A DNA stretch of 64,000 nt from Tridacna crocea. Lineage: Eukaryota; Mollusca; Bivalvia; Cardiida; Cardiidae. Location of the stretch: the NCBI GenBank assembly GCA_943736015.1, contig OX031073.1, forward strand, positions 30,221,210-30,285,209. Reading direction: 5' to 3'. Made by a program: the position numbers and the translations under genes. The notes under the pieces are model-generated. The model saw only the letters and a program-made list of their open reading frames with translations, did no database searches and was not told the origin of the DNA. Shown piece after piece: positions 1 to 10,796 of this stretch (its first letter is position 1; every line of letters starts with the position of its first letter).

Positions 1-606
1 GCAATGAATGAACCACTGGGGCCATTTCCCTCGAGGATTATTTATTGTGCCTCATAACTCACAGATGTGGTTTATTGAACGATAAACCACGATAGAAAGA
101 ATATTTCTTCTTAAATAACCAATAGATGGATGGGTGGATGTATGGATGGATGATGAGCGAATTTCAACGTTTCATCATGACGTTCCCGTTTACTTTTACA
201 GGGATAAATATATTAATACGACCTCTGTCGATTGCTGTGCAGATAAATTTTTTGAAACTCATCTTTTGGGTTTCAAAACAAGCATACAGCTAAGATCCAA
301 GAGTTAATTGCTCTTTCTAATCGCAAAACGCGTAGTCTGATCTTAATCTGTGTCGTTTGCAAAAGTCTTTTACGACTCCCTATGGCTCTGACAGTGTAAA
401 ACTTGAATATTTTCTGATTGTTTTCAATTTCCATAGACGTTTTCAACGTTCCTAGCTGCAGGCTTGCTTTAAAATTTCTAAACGACACAGTTTTAGATTA
501 AAATATAATTCATGTCTTTGAGATATTGGAAAACCTTGTGGGAAAAGGAAAAAATGTTTCTTACCAAAAGCTTTTTTCCATAGGCAAGTTGAAACACGGG
601 GTCGTT
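1..606. other. Intergenic or intronic sequence, no gene seen
   Basis: No exon could be supported here. A short imperfect TGGA-rich run lies near 124-153. From about 520 to 606 there is a degenerate piece of the TTAA hairpin family (a GTGGGAAAAGGA-like arm). The earlier exons of the receptor that follows (TM1-TM3) must lie upstream of the window or be unrecognisable here. Confidence 0.5.
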
Positions 607-834
607 TTAACTCTTTCCCAAACAAGCCCTGGTTTTTCCGTGTTTGCAGTAAAAGTCTTTTGAAAACACTGTGGGAAAAGGAGAAATTGCTCGTAACGAG
701 CAATTTCTCCTTTTCCCATGGTGTTTTCTATCCTTATTGAAAACTTTCTGTCATTTTCTCCAAATCTAAATTTGTTGTCTGCAAATTCTTTTGGTTTGGA
801 AGAGTCCAAAATTTATCGTTTGGGAAAGGCTTAA
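607..834. mobile_element. TTAA hairpin MITE, subfamily C
   Basis: A 228 bp fold-back element with TTAA at both ends. It starts TTAACTCTTTCCCAAACA and ends TTTGGGAAAGGCTTAA. The central hairpin (about 661-731) has the subfamily C loop GCTCGTAACGAGC and arms containing GGGAAAAGGAGAAATT. It lies in the intron just upstream of the first visible receptor exon. Confidence 0.85.
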
Positions 835-890
835 AAAAGGTAAATTGGTAACAAAGTATATTTTCTGTACTTTTCTTCTCTATATTCCAG

Positions 891-1044
891 AGAAACGATG
901 TCGATTTCTGGTGATACTGTCTTGGTCATTTGCCGCACTATTTTCATTACCTATCTTGTTTCTATACGAGGAGAAGGAGGTCGATGGAATTCCTCAATGC
1001 TGGATCGAACTGACGGAAACCTGGATGTGGCAGGTTTGAAACAA

Positions 1045-1105
<61 letters not shown>

Positions 1106-4100
1106 TCCGGACAATTATTACGAGATACAGTGCAGCTGCCGGTTCCTTTTAAGATGGAATAAGGACGGTTGTGGTTCATCAAAAATTCAATTTCTAATAT
1201 TTTGTTAAAACTCTGCAGCCATGTAATTGGTTGTGACCTAATGTCAATACATGGTGTTTGCAGTTTATAATTATAGCAACAGTAAGAACGATTGAAGAAT
1301 AGTACCGCCTTTCATAAGATAAGACTTTGATGGGGTGTATCATTCTGTCTCATTGAACAACTTTGTAGTACCGCCTTTCATAAGATAAGACTTTGATGGG
1401 GTGTATCATTCTGTCTCATTGAACAACTTTGTAGTACCGCCTTTCATAAGATAAGACTTTGATGGGGTGTATCATTCTGTCTCATTGAACAACTTTGTAG
1501 TACCGCCTTTCATAAGATAAGACTTTGATGGGGTGTAGCATTCTGTCTCATTGAACGCTACAACTTTGTAGTACCGCCTTTCATAAGATAAGACTTTGAT
1601 GGGGTGTATCATTCTGTCTCATTGAACAACTTTGTAGTACCGCCTTTCATAAGATAAGACTTTGATAGGGTGTAGCATTCTGTGTCATTGAACGCTACAA
1701 CTTTGTAGTACCGCCTTTCATAAGATAAGACTTTGATGGGGTGTATCATTCTGTCTCACTGAACGCTACAACTTTGTAGCGTTCAATGAGACAATGATAC
1801 ACCCCATTAAACTCCTTTCTTATGAAAGGCGGTGTAATGCAGAGAGATGACCCTCCCTTACAAAATGAGCTGGGTCATTTTTCTACGCAGAGAAATGATC
1901 CCAGAAGTCATTTCTCTACGTAGAGGAATGACCCGGGTCATTATTCTCCGTAGAGAAATGACCCGGGAGGGTCATTTCTCTACGTAGAATAATGACCCGG
2001 GCCATTCCTCGGTGTAGGGAAATGACCCATGGGTCATTTTGTAGGGGAGGGTTATTTCTCTGCATTACAGAGGCACTATTCTTCATTGTCTGTAGCCTCC
2101 ATAGTTCACATCTTTTGTGTACATACCATTTCTTGGATAAGTGCAATCCTTTCTAAATTTTCTTACCTAGACTTTATCGTCTGCTGTCAAATATGATAAG
2201 TAATTTTTTTCGGAGTTTTATCATGAAAGTCCAAGAAAGCACCATGTAGCTTGTTTTAATTTACTGTATACGCATAAACCGAGGGATTTTGGGGTGCATA
2301 GCAACAGTAACTAAGGAAGTTGTTTTATCTCGTCGCTACAAAACCATGTATTATTTTTCGAAAAACAAATCTTTTATTCTTTTATTTTCAGCTTTACCTA
2401 ACGTTAATTTCCCTAGCCGTATTCATCATTCCAGCAATTATAATAGCCACCTGTTACATTGTCATTGTGGTGATCATTTGGAGTAAGTCCTCACTCAAGT
2501 TCAGCAGATGTGACGAGAAAACTCAGTGTATCACCCGGAAAGGTAAACATGGAATTCTATGTTGAATTTGACCTTTGTTCTTTCAACACCTAAAGTTACT
2601 TGCAATCAAATACGTTTAGCAAGTTATTTTCAATGTAAAATAAATAAATAAGCTTAACGAAATCGCATGCAAAGATGACTTGAAAAGTATGTTACAGACA
2701 GTACTCAGATGCCTTGCTAGGAATGTATGAAACATCCCAACTTTTTTTCCCCTTTCTTTCTGTCTTTGTTTTCCTCCGGTCCGTATTCACCAACCATTCT
2801 TCAGAACGTTCTTGGTCTCAGTCTCAAGAATATTTTTAAATATGAAAGTAACACAATTTCTGATTGGCTAAATCAAAGGGTTTAGCCAATCAGAGGTTGT
2901 GTTAATTCTAAATTTAAAAAATCTTGAAGAATAAGACTAAGATTATTCTTTAAAATGGTTGGTGAATACGGGCCCAGGAAAATAGAGTTCTAGCATGAAC
3001 ATACATAGAAACAGTTGATTTTCAGTACAAATTCATACACAGAAGCATAATGAATTTTTATAACATGATCTCACACCGAACCGAATGATTATTCTCTTAG
3101 GATCTTACAATGAACAAAAATGCTATCCTTGTAAAAATTAGTAAGCGGATATTCTCACACGATTTCACGACGTAACAGACAATCATCCTAAGAAATCTTA
3201 ACTAAAAATATCAATCTTAAAGCCGCCAAAATTATCATATATAGGTGTTAAGATTTAAATCAATTCATTTAAAAGTATGGAAATTATTGTGAAGATGACA
3301 ATTTGTTACTTTTGGCTGCAGAAAACAACTTGTAATTGTCCAGTCGGTGCAAGTAGTACTCGCTGGCAAAGAAATGATTTTGGAAGTAGGTCAAAAGATG
3401 ACACGTTGCTATGTCTTTTGTTGTCTTTTTATCCGGTTTTAAGTTTTGTGCAAGCGACTTACACTTGCACCGACTGGAAATTCTTTTTTTAAAAGTAAGC
3501 AAGAATTTTGTTTCCTAGGCGCTTGGATTTCTCAAAAATGCCATGGTGAATACTGATCATATATTCGCTGTGCCACAGCAGATATATGGACATTATTCAC
3601 ATCAGTGCTACGCCACACACATTGAAATCAAGGTTACATTATAACTTCTTGATATTGCCAATTCATGTTTTGTCGAAATTATCATTAGTGGATCTATACA
3701 CAAGTTTTAACATCAAGCTGTCTGGAGGCTGGACAATGTTAAACACCAAAACAAACAATTCTTTTCACACGATCTCACATCAAAATCAACGAATTTTTCC
3801 CTCCAATCTAACATCAAATCATTTTTTTCTGTGTTTTCTACGCCAGGTAGACTAACTATTCGTATAGCGGGCTCCACAACACAATCGATGAGTGCCACCA
3901 GTTCTAGGGGCGTGATACCTAAAGCTAAAATCAAAACCATCAAAATGACGTTCGTCATTGTATTGGGCAAGTATCAATCTTTTAACTATCTTTACTCTCT
4001 AGCCAACAATCAGGGTTTTCATCTCGTCCACGGAAACAGCCTTTCGAAAACACTGTTAGAAAAGGGGAGGAAAGTGCTTTTTTTGCCGAAGTTTTTTTCT

Positions 4101-6480
4101 TCATCTTATTATAAGGTTATGGCTAAATTGATTATCATTCATTATCTCCCGCTAGATGGCATTCTATAGATACTCATCTATCTAATTTGGGCATCCTGGG
4201 TACAGAACCGAACCACTTTCCTACGCGACAACCGTTACTTTAAATTTCAAACTAAAATAAACGTTTACTCAATAAAACGCTACCTCGTGCAATTCACTCA
4301 GCTATGATTAGCAGTCTAAAAGAAATCTGGGGCTATAACAGGTTTCATTTATCCTCAAACGTATTGAGAAAAGCTATTTTCTACATTACTACTTTATAGA
4401 GCGTAATATTACAGTCCGCCCGCTTTTGGGCTAGTGATGCATCATATAAGACAGTCGAATCTTCGAAGAATATGACATGCACAGACAACGGATTAACATT
4501 GTAACAAAAGTATCGAAATTTATTTAATGTGTTATCATCTTCATCATCATCGGCATTATTATCATCATTATTATAGTTGTTATCGCTAAATTCAGGTGAC
4601 TTCTAAACATAAATGGTTTCCAGATAAAATTTGGTTAAATGTGTATAGAATAACTCAGCTGTGTAAAGATAGATAAATTACCTACGCCTTAGAAGTAGAA
4701 ATAGTGTGCTCATTTAAAACCAGAAACAACAATATTGATTGCTTTTAAGGCATCCAATACATAAAATGCATTTTCTATCCGCTGTAATCTGTTCAATCTT
4801 TCAGCCATCACCGCCTATAATTTGACATGAGGATACAAGTTATAGTTTTATAAGTTGATATTTCCATGAACATTGGCGAGTTCTGATCGGCTGAATTTTT
4901 TTTTATAGCTCAATGAAAAAAAAACTCACCTTGTATCGGTGTAATGCAGAAATGACCTCCCTACAAAATGACCCATGGGCATTTCACTACGTAAAGGATT
5001 GACCCGGATCGTTATTTTATACGTGGAGAAATGACCCAAGATGGTTATTTCTCTACGTAAAATAATGACCTGGCTCATTCCTCTACGTAGTGAAATGACC
5101 CATTGGTCATTTTGTAGGAGAGGGTCATTTCTCTGCATTAAACCGGAACTACTTTTGCTAAAGGTTACTTATGCGGGTCCTACACACTGCTTTGCTCTTT
5201 TACTTTCGTTCTATTGTTTAATTTTCATCTGAAAACTGCTTCCGTATTGTATTCTTGCGCAGTACAAATATGAGTGGAAGCCGCTTTAGAAACTCCAATG
5301 TTGGATTTAAAGCTAAAGAAAATGAATGTAGTCCGAGTTATTTCCGTGGGTGTATGTTTTCTGTAATATTAGCTTATAAGGAATGAAGAGAATTTTTTTT
5401 TTTTTTTTCATGGAGGTATGAAAAAAAACTAATCACACTTTTGTATGAAGCCATAGTTTCATACAGTGTGATTGGGGTTTTTTTATATCTCCAAGAAAAA
5501 AAAAATTCTCTTTACTCCTTAACCCATTACCACACTATCCCTACTTTTGACGCCCCTGAGAAAGAAACCTTTAGAAAACATTTTGGGAAAATGAGAAAAT
5601 GCTGGTAACCAGCATTTTCTCCTTTTCCCGCAATGTTTCCTACCCTTCACAAAACAAATTTCAAATTTTCAGTCACTTTTATTTTGTCGTCTGCAAATGC
5701 TTTCAATTTGGACATGCCTAAAATAATGTCGTTTGGTAATGAGTTAAATAAAATAAGGATTAGATAGCTCAAAAACTGCCTAAAAACTGCCTGAAAACTG
5801 CCTGAAAACTAGTGAAGATGTATCGTTATTATATACCTAGCAGTGAAATCCTGGAATTTCCCAGTGTAATAAATTTTGATATCATCACTAGTGACGATAT
5901 AAACTTTTACTTTCATTTCCTGCCGTAATTTGGGAACTACTTTTTTTTTTTCGACTACATTTTTTTCGACTTTCAAACGCAAAATTACAAATAATAATGT
6001 TAATAAGGTATATAATAAATAGAATAATCAACTGGTTATTTTTTATATGAAAAATATCTCACTCGGACGCGTCGTAAGGCGTTAAAAAAAACTCGTGCTG
6101 CGCACTCGTTTTTTCAACGCCTAACGACGCATCCTCGTGAGATATTTTTCATATCAAAAACAACCAGTTGATTATCCTCTATGTATTTAATACAGATGAT
6201 TGGGACTGACGGCTTACACTGTTCTTACTTTTTTCTTGCAGCCTTTGTATTCTGCTGGTCGCCCTATTTTATATGGGATCTTCTGTCTGTGTACGGACAC
6301 ATCAACATATCGCCTCAAACAGTCGCTCTCAGCACCTTTATACAAAGTCTAGCCCCGCTCAACTCCGCAGCAAATCCAGTTATTTACACATTATTTAACA
6401 CGGCCATGTGTAGAAGAATCTTCAAGAAACATACGACATATAGTTCGCCAGGAAACTCAACAGCAAATACACATTTGTAA
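891..6480 (+). CDS. Neuropeptide GPCR (CCAP / neuropeptide S / vasopressin receptor-like), 3' part
   Basis: Four coding exons: 891-1033, 2392-2542, 3847-3966 and 6242-6480 (stop TAA). Phases are compatible throughout (entry 1, then 0, 1, 1). The spliced peptide of about 217 residues covers TM4 ([12 protein letters not shown]), ECL2 with PQCWIEL, TM5 ([14 protein letters not shown]), a basic ICL3, TM6 (FVFCWSPYF), TM7 with NSAANPVIY, and a short tail. FCWSPYF together with [15 protein letters not shown] is characteristic of the arthropod/mollusc CCAP receptor, neuropeptide S receptor and vasopressin receptor group, which signal from the plasma membrane through G proteins. The subtype is inference. 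TM1-TM3 and the DRY motif are outside the window. The third intron has a GC donor (G then gcaagt at 3967-3972) and acceptor AG at 6240-6241; the joined codon gives Ala between VIVL and FVFCW, as TM6 requires. A possible AATAAA overlaps the stop (6479-6484). Confidence 0.93.
1048..1103. repeat. (CT)n microsatellite
   Basis: Uninterrupted CT dinucleotide run of about 56 bp. It lies in the receptor intron, 14 bp after the donor of the TM4 exon. Confidence 0.95.
1299..1833. repeat. 66-bp tandem array ending in an inverted copy
   Basis: About seven head-to-tail copies of a 66 bp unit starting TAGTACCGCCTTTCATAAG, some with a 5 bp GCTAC insert before AACTTTG. The last direct copy is followed at about 1774-1833 by its inverted copy ending CTTATGAAAGGCGG. 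The ancestral unit was therefore probably a hairpin with ACCGCCTTTCATAAG ends, of which one arm was tandemly amplified. Confidence 0.9.
1830..2069. mobile_element. Multi-palindrome fold-back element (ATGACCC family)
   Basis: Ends are inverted: GTGTAATGCAGAGAGATGACC on the left and TTATTTCTCTGCATTACA on the right. The interior is a string of short palindromes built from AATGACCCGGGTCATT and CTACGTAGAG. Related copies lie at 4939-5143 and 49494-49747. Confidence 0.85.
2778..2976. mobile_element. Fold-back MITE with CCAATCAGA core
   Basis: About 200 bp with inverted ends (GGTCCGTATTCACCAACCAT on the left, its near-complement ATGGTTGGTGAATACGGGCC on the right) and a central inverted TTAGCCAATCAGA / TCTGATTGGCTAAA pair. 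Related copies are at 7366-7547, 55140-55275 and 55297-55497. It lies in the receptor intron. Confidence 0.88.
3334..3482. repeat. Short inverted-repeat element
   Basis: About 150 bp bounded by inverted arms: AATTGTCCAGTCGGTGCAAG at 3334-3353 and CTTGCACCGACTGGAAATT at 3464-3482. No coding content is recognised. It lies in the receptor intron. Confidence 0.75.
4141..4497. repeat. Dispersed 350-bp repeat, copy 1
   Basis: Begins ATTATCTCCCGCTAGATGGC, passes through GGGCATCCTGGGTACAGAAC and ends near GAATATGACATGCACAGACA. Two further copies are at 15659-15910 (interrupted) and 46878-47232. No coding capacity is seen. Confidence 0.85.
4939..5143. mobile_element. Multi-palindrome fold-back element (ATGACCC family), copy 2
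   Basis: Starts GTGTAATGCAGAAATGACC and ends GGTCATTTCTCTGCATTA. It has the same CTACGTA and AATGACC palindromes as the copy at 1830-2069 but is more diverged. Confidence 0.82.
5388..5518. repeat. Fold-back repeat with poly-T/poly-A arms
   Basis: Inverted arms read AAGAGAATTTTTTTT near the left and AAAAAAAAATTCTCTTTACT at the right. An inner pair is CTAATCACACTTTTGTATGA with TCATACAGTGTGATTGG. The whole folds as a hairpin of about 130 bp. Confidence 0.75.
5519..5747. mobile_element. TTAA hairpin MITE, subfamily A
   Basis: TTAA at both ends. The left terminus is TTAACCCATTACCACACTAT and the right is GTCGTTTGGTAATGAGTTAA. The central hairpin has the loop GCTGGTAACCAGC. It lies in the receptor intron. 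Confidence 0.88.
6024..6178. repeat. 155-bp inverted repeat before the last receptor exon
   Basis: The left arm reads GATAATCAACTGGTTATTTT and the right arm ends AACAACCAGTTGATTATC. Inner arms TGAAAAATATCTCACTCGGA and TCGTGAGATATTTTTCATAT also pair, with a loop containing GTGCTGCGCAC. It lies about 60 bp upstream of the acceptor of the TM7 exon, so it could present a hairpin in the pre-mRNA. Confidence 0.85.
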
Positions 6481-7020
6481 TAAATTCTTGCTCTCAACTC
6501 CGTAGCTAATTGTGGATTAAGGAAGTGGACCCGTAAAACTTCTAATGCAACATGGATTAAAATGTCTTGATAATTGACAAATACGGATTTATACGGATAT
6601 AATAGCTTTGCACATTTTTAACGACCAGAAATTCCTACAATGTCTATCTTGAAATTATTTGTTGATAGTTTGACAAGTTTCCAAAAAAGGGAGGTAATTA
6701 TTATCCCCCTTTGTAATGATTTAGATTTATAAATGATAATTCTTAGAAGGAAAAAGTTGGCTTGGTTAAAGTAGTATAATAATACTCATTTTTAATCATA
6801 GCGAATTTTGCAGGATAATATTATGGTGGAAAAAGCTGTTTTCTATTACGGGACCACTACCTTAAGTCGTTACTTTATACAACCAAGCTCATTGCTCCGC
6901 CGCGGTTTGTGTAACTATACACAGGACTTCATCTTTACAAGAATGTTCAAATAGTATACGTACGTCGCCCTGTAGATCACTTGAAACTTGGACAGCGGAT
7001 TTGTTTTTGTGATAAGACAG

Positions 7021-7350
7021 CTGCTCTCAACTCCAAAGCAAATGGTGGATTTAGTCCTCATTATTAAAGGCTTCACAGCAATTATTTAATATACATGTAC
7101 CTTTTTTAAACAATGTGTCTTTAAAGAATCGTCAAAGAGTACCAATATATGTGTATACAACGTACAGTTCATTTGGAAACTCGTCAGCAACTACACATTT
7201 GTAATATGACTGCCGCTCTTAATTTTGCAGCAAATAATGGATTAAGTCATCAGTTAATACGTATAAGAGCACAACTCCGCAACAATTAGTGTATTAAAAT
7301 TTTACATGTATACTTTATTTAAACTTTGTCATCTTTCAAAGAATTTTCAA
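7021..7350 (+). pseudogene. Degenerate echoes of the receptor's last exon
   Basis: The segment 7021-7206 resembles the end of the TM7 exon: CTCAACTCC..AGCAAAT, then AAGAATCGTCAAAGA, then GGAAACTCGTCAGCAACTAC and ACACATTTGTAATA, the last matching the region around the true stop. A weaker third copy spans about 7227-7350 (AACTCCGCAACAATTAG, CAAAGAATTTTCAAAGA). Neither is open. The true 3' flank (6530-6775) is likewise repeated at about 7884-8145. These look like decayed tandem duplications of the terminal exon and 3' flank. Confidence 0.75.
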
Positions 7351-7365
7351 AGAGTATACGAAGTA

Positions 7366-7547
7366 CAGGGTCCATATTCACAAACCATTCTTAACTTGAA
7401 AATTCTCAGTCTTACCCTCCAAGTTTTTTTTTTTTCCAAACTTAAAAGTATCACAACTTCTGATTGGCTAAAAGTAGAAGATTATTGAGAGTAAGACTGA
7501 GAATGTTCTTAGGAATGGTTGGTGAATACGGACCCAGAATACTTGGA
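7366..7547. mobile_element. Fold-back MITE with CCAATCAGA core, copy 2
   Basis: Left end GGTCCATATTCACAAACCAT and right end AATGGTTGGTGAATACGGAC are inverted copies. TTCTGATTGGCTAAAA lies between. Same family as 2778-2976. Confidence 0.85.
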
Positions 7548-7883
7548 AACTTGACGGGAGTATACAAAGTATTTGTTACATACATTTTCTCTCATCACAT
7601 GGGGTGTTTCATAACACATGAATATATATGTTACACTTTCAAATGTGATGTGCTACAAGAGGAAAAAAAAGGAAAAAAGTAGTTCCTGGGCGGATGAAAG
7701 AAGACGAAGTTTGTGACATGTTTATTTTGTGTGAATAAATGACTGCTTCATACAGATGTTTTTTATTTCATTTCCACCCACCCCCAACACCCCTAAATCC
7801 TAAACTCTCAAATGATATTCAATCACCTTATCCCTTTGGGAGTCCCATTAACCTTTTATCACACAATCCGGACTTTAGGTAGT

Positions 7884-8145
7884 AGACCTGTAACACTTCT
7901 AGTGCATCATCGCCATGATAGCATAAATTTTTTCTTGATAGTTGATAAATACGGATTTATACAGATATAATACTTTTGCACATTTTTAACCGACCAAAAA
8001 TTCCTTTGATCTCGGTCTTGAATTGATTTGTTGATACTTTTGTTAGCTTCCAGAAAAGGGAAGTAATTATTATCTCCCTTTATAATGAGAATAATGTGGT
8101 TTTAGATTTATGAATGACAATTCTAAGAAGGAAATAAAAGGAAAA
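7884..8145. repeat. Duplicate of the receptor 3' flank
   Basis: Shares CAAATACGGATTTATAC-type and GCACATTTTTAAC blocks and the GGGAAGTAATTATTATCTCC block with 6530-6775, in the same order and orientation. It is a diverged direct duplication about 1.35 kb downstream. Confidence 0.8.
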
Positions 8146-8359
8146 AGTGGATCTGTGAAAGTTTCGTGTGAATTCGTAAGCGGTCTGTAAAACGATATTT
8201 CATTGGCTTTTAGAAATATGATGTAAAGGGGAGTAATAACCAGCATCCAATAGAGGGCGCTTCGCAGGAATCTCGACATCGGGCTCAATTAGCCAAGGTA
8301 AGATCCACGTAGTGATCGTAACCTTGGCTCGCGAAGATGTGCCTTAATTGACACTGACG

Positions 8360-8534
8360 AGGAATCGTTATGAAAACATTGGTGGGAAAAGGAGAAAATG
8401 CTGGTAGCCAGGATTTTCTCCCTTTCCCATAATATTTTCTAGCCTTTCAAATATAAATATAACTTTCTATGGCAGTTTTATTACGGCAACTGCAAAAACT
8501 GTGGACAAGTCTAAATTTTTACATAAAGGGTTAA
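8360..8534. mobile_element. TTAA hairpin MITE fragment, subfamily A
   Basis: The right part is present (hairpin with GAAAATGCTGGTAGCCAGGA, and ACATAAAGGGTTAA at the right end). The left terminus is missing. Confidence 0.7.
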
Positions 8535-8607
8535 TCTTTTCAAAAACCATCCAATTTCAATTACTTATTAACCCACAGGGTTCAAAGCGCGACTCACTGA
8601 CCTTCTG

Positions 8608-8672
8608 CGGACAGTGTAGATCAAGATCAGACTGCACAAAACGTGCAGTCTGATCTTGATCTGCACTGTCCG
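8608..8672. repeat. 65-bp palindrome (GATCTTGATCTGCACTGTCC family)
   Basis: A near-perfect hairpin: the left arm is CGGACAGTGTAGATCAAGAT and the right arm ends ATCTTGATCTGCACTGTCCG. A relative lies at 50896-50960. Half-sites (CAGTCTGATCTTG) are scattered near 17632, 25637, 48650 and 60080. Confidence 0.85.
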
Positions 8673-9018
8673 ATAAGGAGATGTTGTTCCCAGAAACATA
8701 GCTTTGAAGTGGCAATATTTGTGCCATTGCCATCGATTTGAATTTTTCAGTTTCTTATTTAGCATGATAAGGGTTAAGAAATATAGGAAACCTTTACGTG
8801 CTGTGCAGTGTCTTGGCCAAGGACACTACATCGAAAAAGAAAAAGAAACAACAGTGCATTCAGTAAGGATCGAAGTCGGTTCCTCAAGGTTACGATTCAT
8901 ACAGTCTTGCCGTTGAACCACGCAGGCCCCCTTGTCTAGTGAAGCGTTAAGGTGTATACAATCGACTATGACAAGTCAGAGTTCCAATGCTCAGCCAATA
9001 GATGTCAGCCATTTCTCA

Positions 9019-9020
<2 letters not shown>

Positions 9021-9052
<32 letters not shown>
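9021..9052. repeat. (GATT)n microsatellite
   Basis: A tetranucleotide ATTG/GATT run of about 32 bp, immediately left of a TTAA hairpin element. Confidence 0.9.
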
Positions 9053-9054
<2 letters not shown>

Positions 9055-9056
9055 GC

Positions 9057-9285
9057 TTAACCCTTTACCAGACAATCCCTGGTTTTTACGGCCCAGAGGA
9101 AGAAGCCTTTTGAAAACATTGTGGGAAAAGCAGAAAATGCTGGTTACCAGCATTTTCTACTTTCCCCACAAAGTTTTCTATTCTTCTAAAATCAGGTTTC
9201 AATTTCTGAGTCGCATTCATTTTGTCGTCTGCAAATGCTTTCAATTTGGACAAGTCTAAGATTTTGTTGTTTGGTAAAGAGTTAA
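9057..9285. mobile_element. TTAA hairpin MITE, subfamily A
   Basis: Complete copy: TTAACCCTTTACCAGACAAT on the left, TTGTTTGGTAAAGAGTTAA on the right. The hairpin is intact with loop GCTGGTTACCAGC. Confidence 0.92.
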
Positions 9286-9289
9286 CGCT

Positions 9290-9535
9290 GTTTTCAGCGT
9301 TATTTCAATTATATCGCAGCGCCAAGCACCTATCCATGCTTTCCTGGAGTTTCTTTTACCGGTACTGTGCACAATTTTCTTTCCAAGCCATTGGCTGCTT
9401 TCCCACATAACCATCGTTGAGACGATGGTGAGCGGTGGGAGAGAAATGGAGCATGTTGCAATGACTATCATCAATCCTCGAAAAGAAATTGGCAGAGCCG
9501 GGGATCGAACACACGATATCATGTTCTCAAGCCTC
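9290..9535 (-). mobile_element. tRNA-derived SINE, reverse orientation
   Basis: On the minus strand, a box B-like block (complement of CGGGGATCGAACACACGATA) at the 5' side is followed by a body that includes the complement of GGCTGCTTTCCCACATAACC. The 3' end is near the complement of TTTTCAGCGTTATTTCAATT. The same body sequence occurs at 10220-10330, 53577-53720 and, forward, at 62284-62575. Confidence 0.75.
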
Positions 9536-9896
9536 ATTACTGAGCATGTTCTTATACTCCCGAAACGTGGTAGGGGGGTGATTTGAGATAAATTGTAAGC
9601 AATAAGGATATTTTTTATGAAACGAGTTCAGAAAAATATCATTCATTACGCAAACCTCCGGGATGCTAAACCCTTTACTGGCCAAACGGTGAAATATTGT
9701 CAGCCCATTTGTTTGGAAACCATGACGACAACTGTTTTCTAAATTGAATGGCGTGCACTTTCTTTGTGTGACAGTTGAAAATGGCGTACACTGAAAGATG
9801 CCAACAGAAATAGTGCAAAGGAGGCAACTCGTATAGAGTTCGGCAATTTTTACACTACAGTTCTTGTTCTTTACCAAAACCCCAGTCGTCCTGTTT

Positions 9897-10125
9897 TTAA
9901 CCCTGTAGCAAACGACAAAATTTTAGACTGGTCCAAATCGGAAGCATTTGCAGACGACACCATAAATGTGACTGAAAAACTGAAACTTGACTTTAGAAAA
10001 GTAGAAAACATTGTGGGAAAAGGAGAAAATGCTGGTTACCAGCATTTTCTCCTTTTCCCACAATGTTTTCAGAGGGCTTCTTCCCCTGGGTCGTAAAAAT
10101 CAGGGACTGTTTCGTTGAGGGTTAA
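9897..10125. mobile_element. TTAA hairpin MITE, subfamily A (reverse)
   Basis: TTAA at both ends, in the orientation that begins with AACGACAAAATTTTAGACTG. The perfect hairpin has loop GCTGGTTACCAGC. Confidence 0.9.
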
Positions 10126-10219
10126 TTTCTTAATGCAAGGGAGGCAACTCGTATTTTGGCCTGCAATTTTTATGCAGCAGTTCTTCTACTTATAGATTTT
10201 TTTCAAAAACTGGAAAGTT

Positions 10220-10790
10220 GGGTTATATCGTGACTGTCAGTACATCTATCCACATGCCCTTGGGGTTTCTTTTATCAGTACGTTGTTCATTATTCTTCCA
10301 GCTACTGGCTGCTTTCCTGCACAACCATAGTAAGTGTTTAGATACGAGTATAAATGATTATTTCATACTTTCCGGAAAAGAACTGTACTGGATTTTAAGA
10401 AAAAGCCAAGTCAGACATTTGCCGTTTTTTCCTAGAAAGGAAAAACATTCGAATATTTATATTTTTGTGTAAACTGTTTTCGATTCTTTTGTATTGGAGT
10501 TTAACACCGTTTTTAACAACTTGGGTCACATCAAGGCGGTCAGTGCCCCTATGCATGTGTTTCTTGGCTTTTGCCACATAAGCACTAACACAACTTTCTC
10601 TGCAACTCAGTGACTACTTTCTCACATGCATTAAAGTTGTTTGATTGTAATGAAGCATAAGACCGTTTTTAACAACTTAGGTCTTATGAACGGCGGTCAG
10701 TGTCCCTATGCGTGTGTTTCTTGGCTTTTGCCACACTAGAATTGACACAAATTTCTTTGCAAGTCAGTGACTACTTTCTCATGTAGAAAT
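10220..10790. repeat. SINE-body fragments and a local direct duplication
   Basis: The part at 10220-10330 matches the SINE body (TATCCACATGCCCTTGGGGT, CAGCTACTGGCTGCTTTCC). The segments 10504-10625 and 10662-10780 are direct duplicates sharing GTTTTTAACAACTTRGGTC, GGCGGTCAGTG and GTGTTTCTTGGCTTTTGCCA. No gene is seen. Confidence 0.65.
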
Positions 10791-10796
10791 GTTTTT

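Noticed and set aside
8790-8940. Possible SINE (CCAAGGACACTACATCG, ACCACGCAGGCCCC)
   Set aside because: Only vague similarity to the other SINE bodies; ends and promoter boxes could not be placed.
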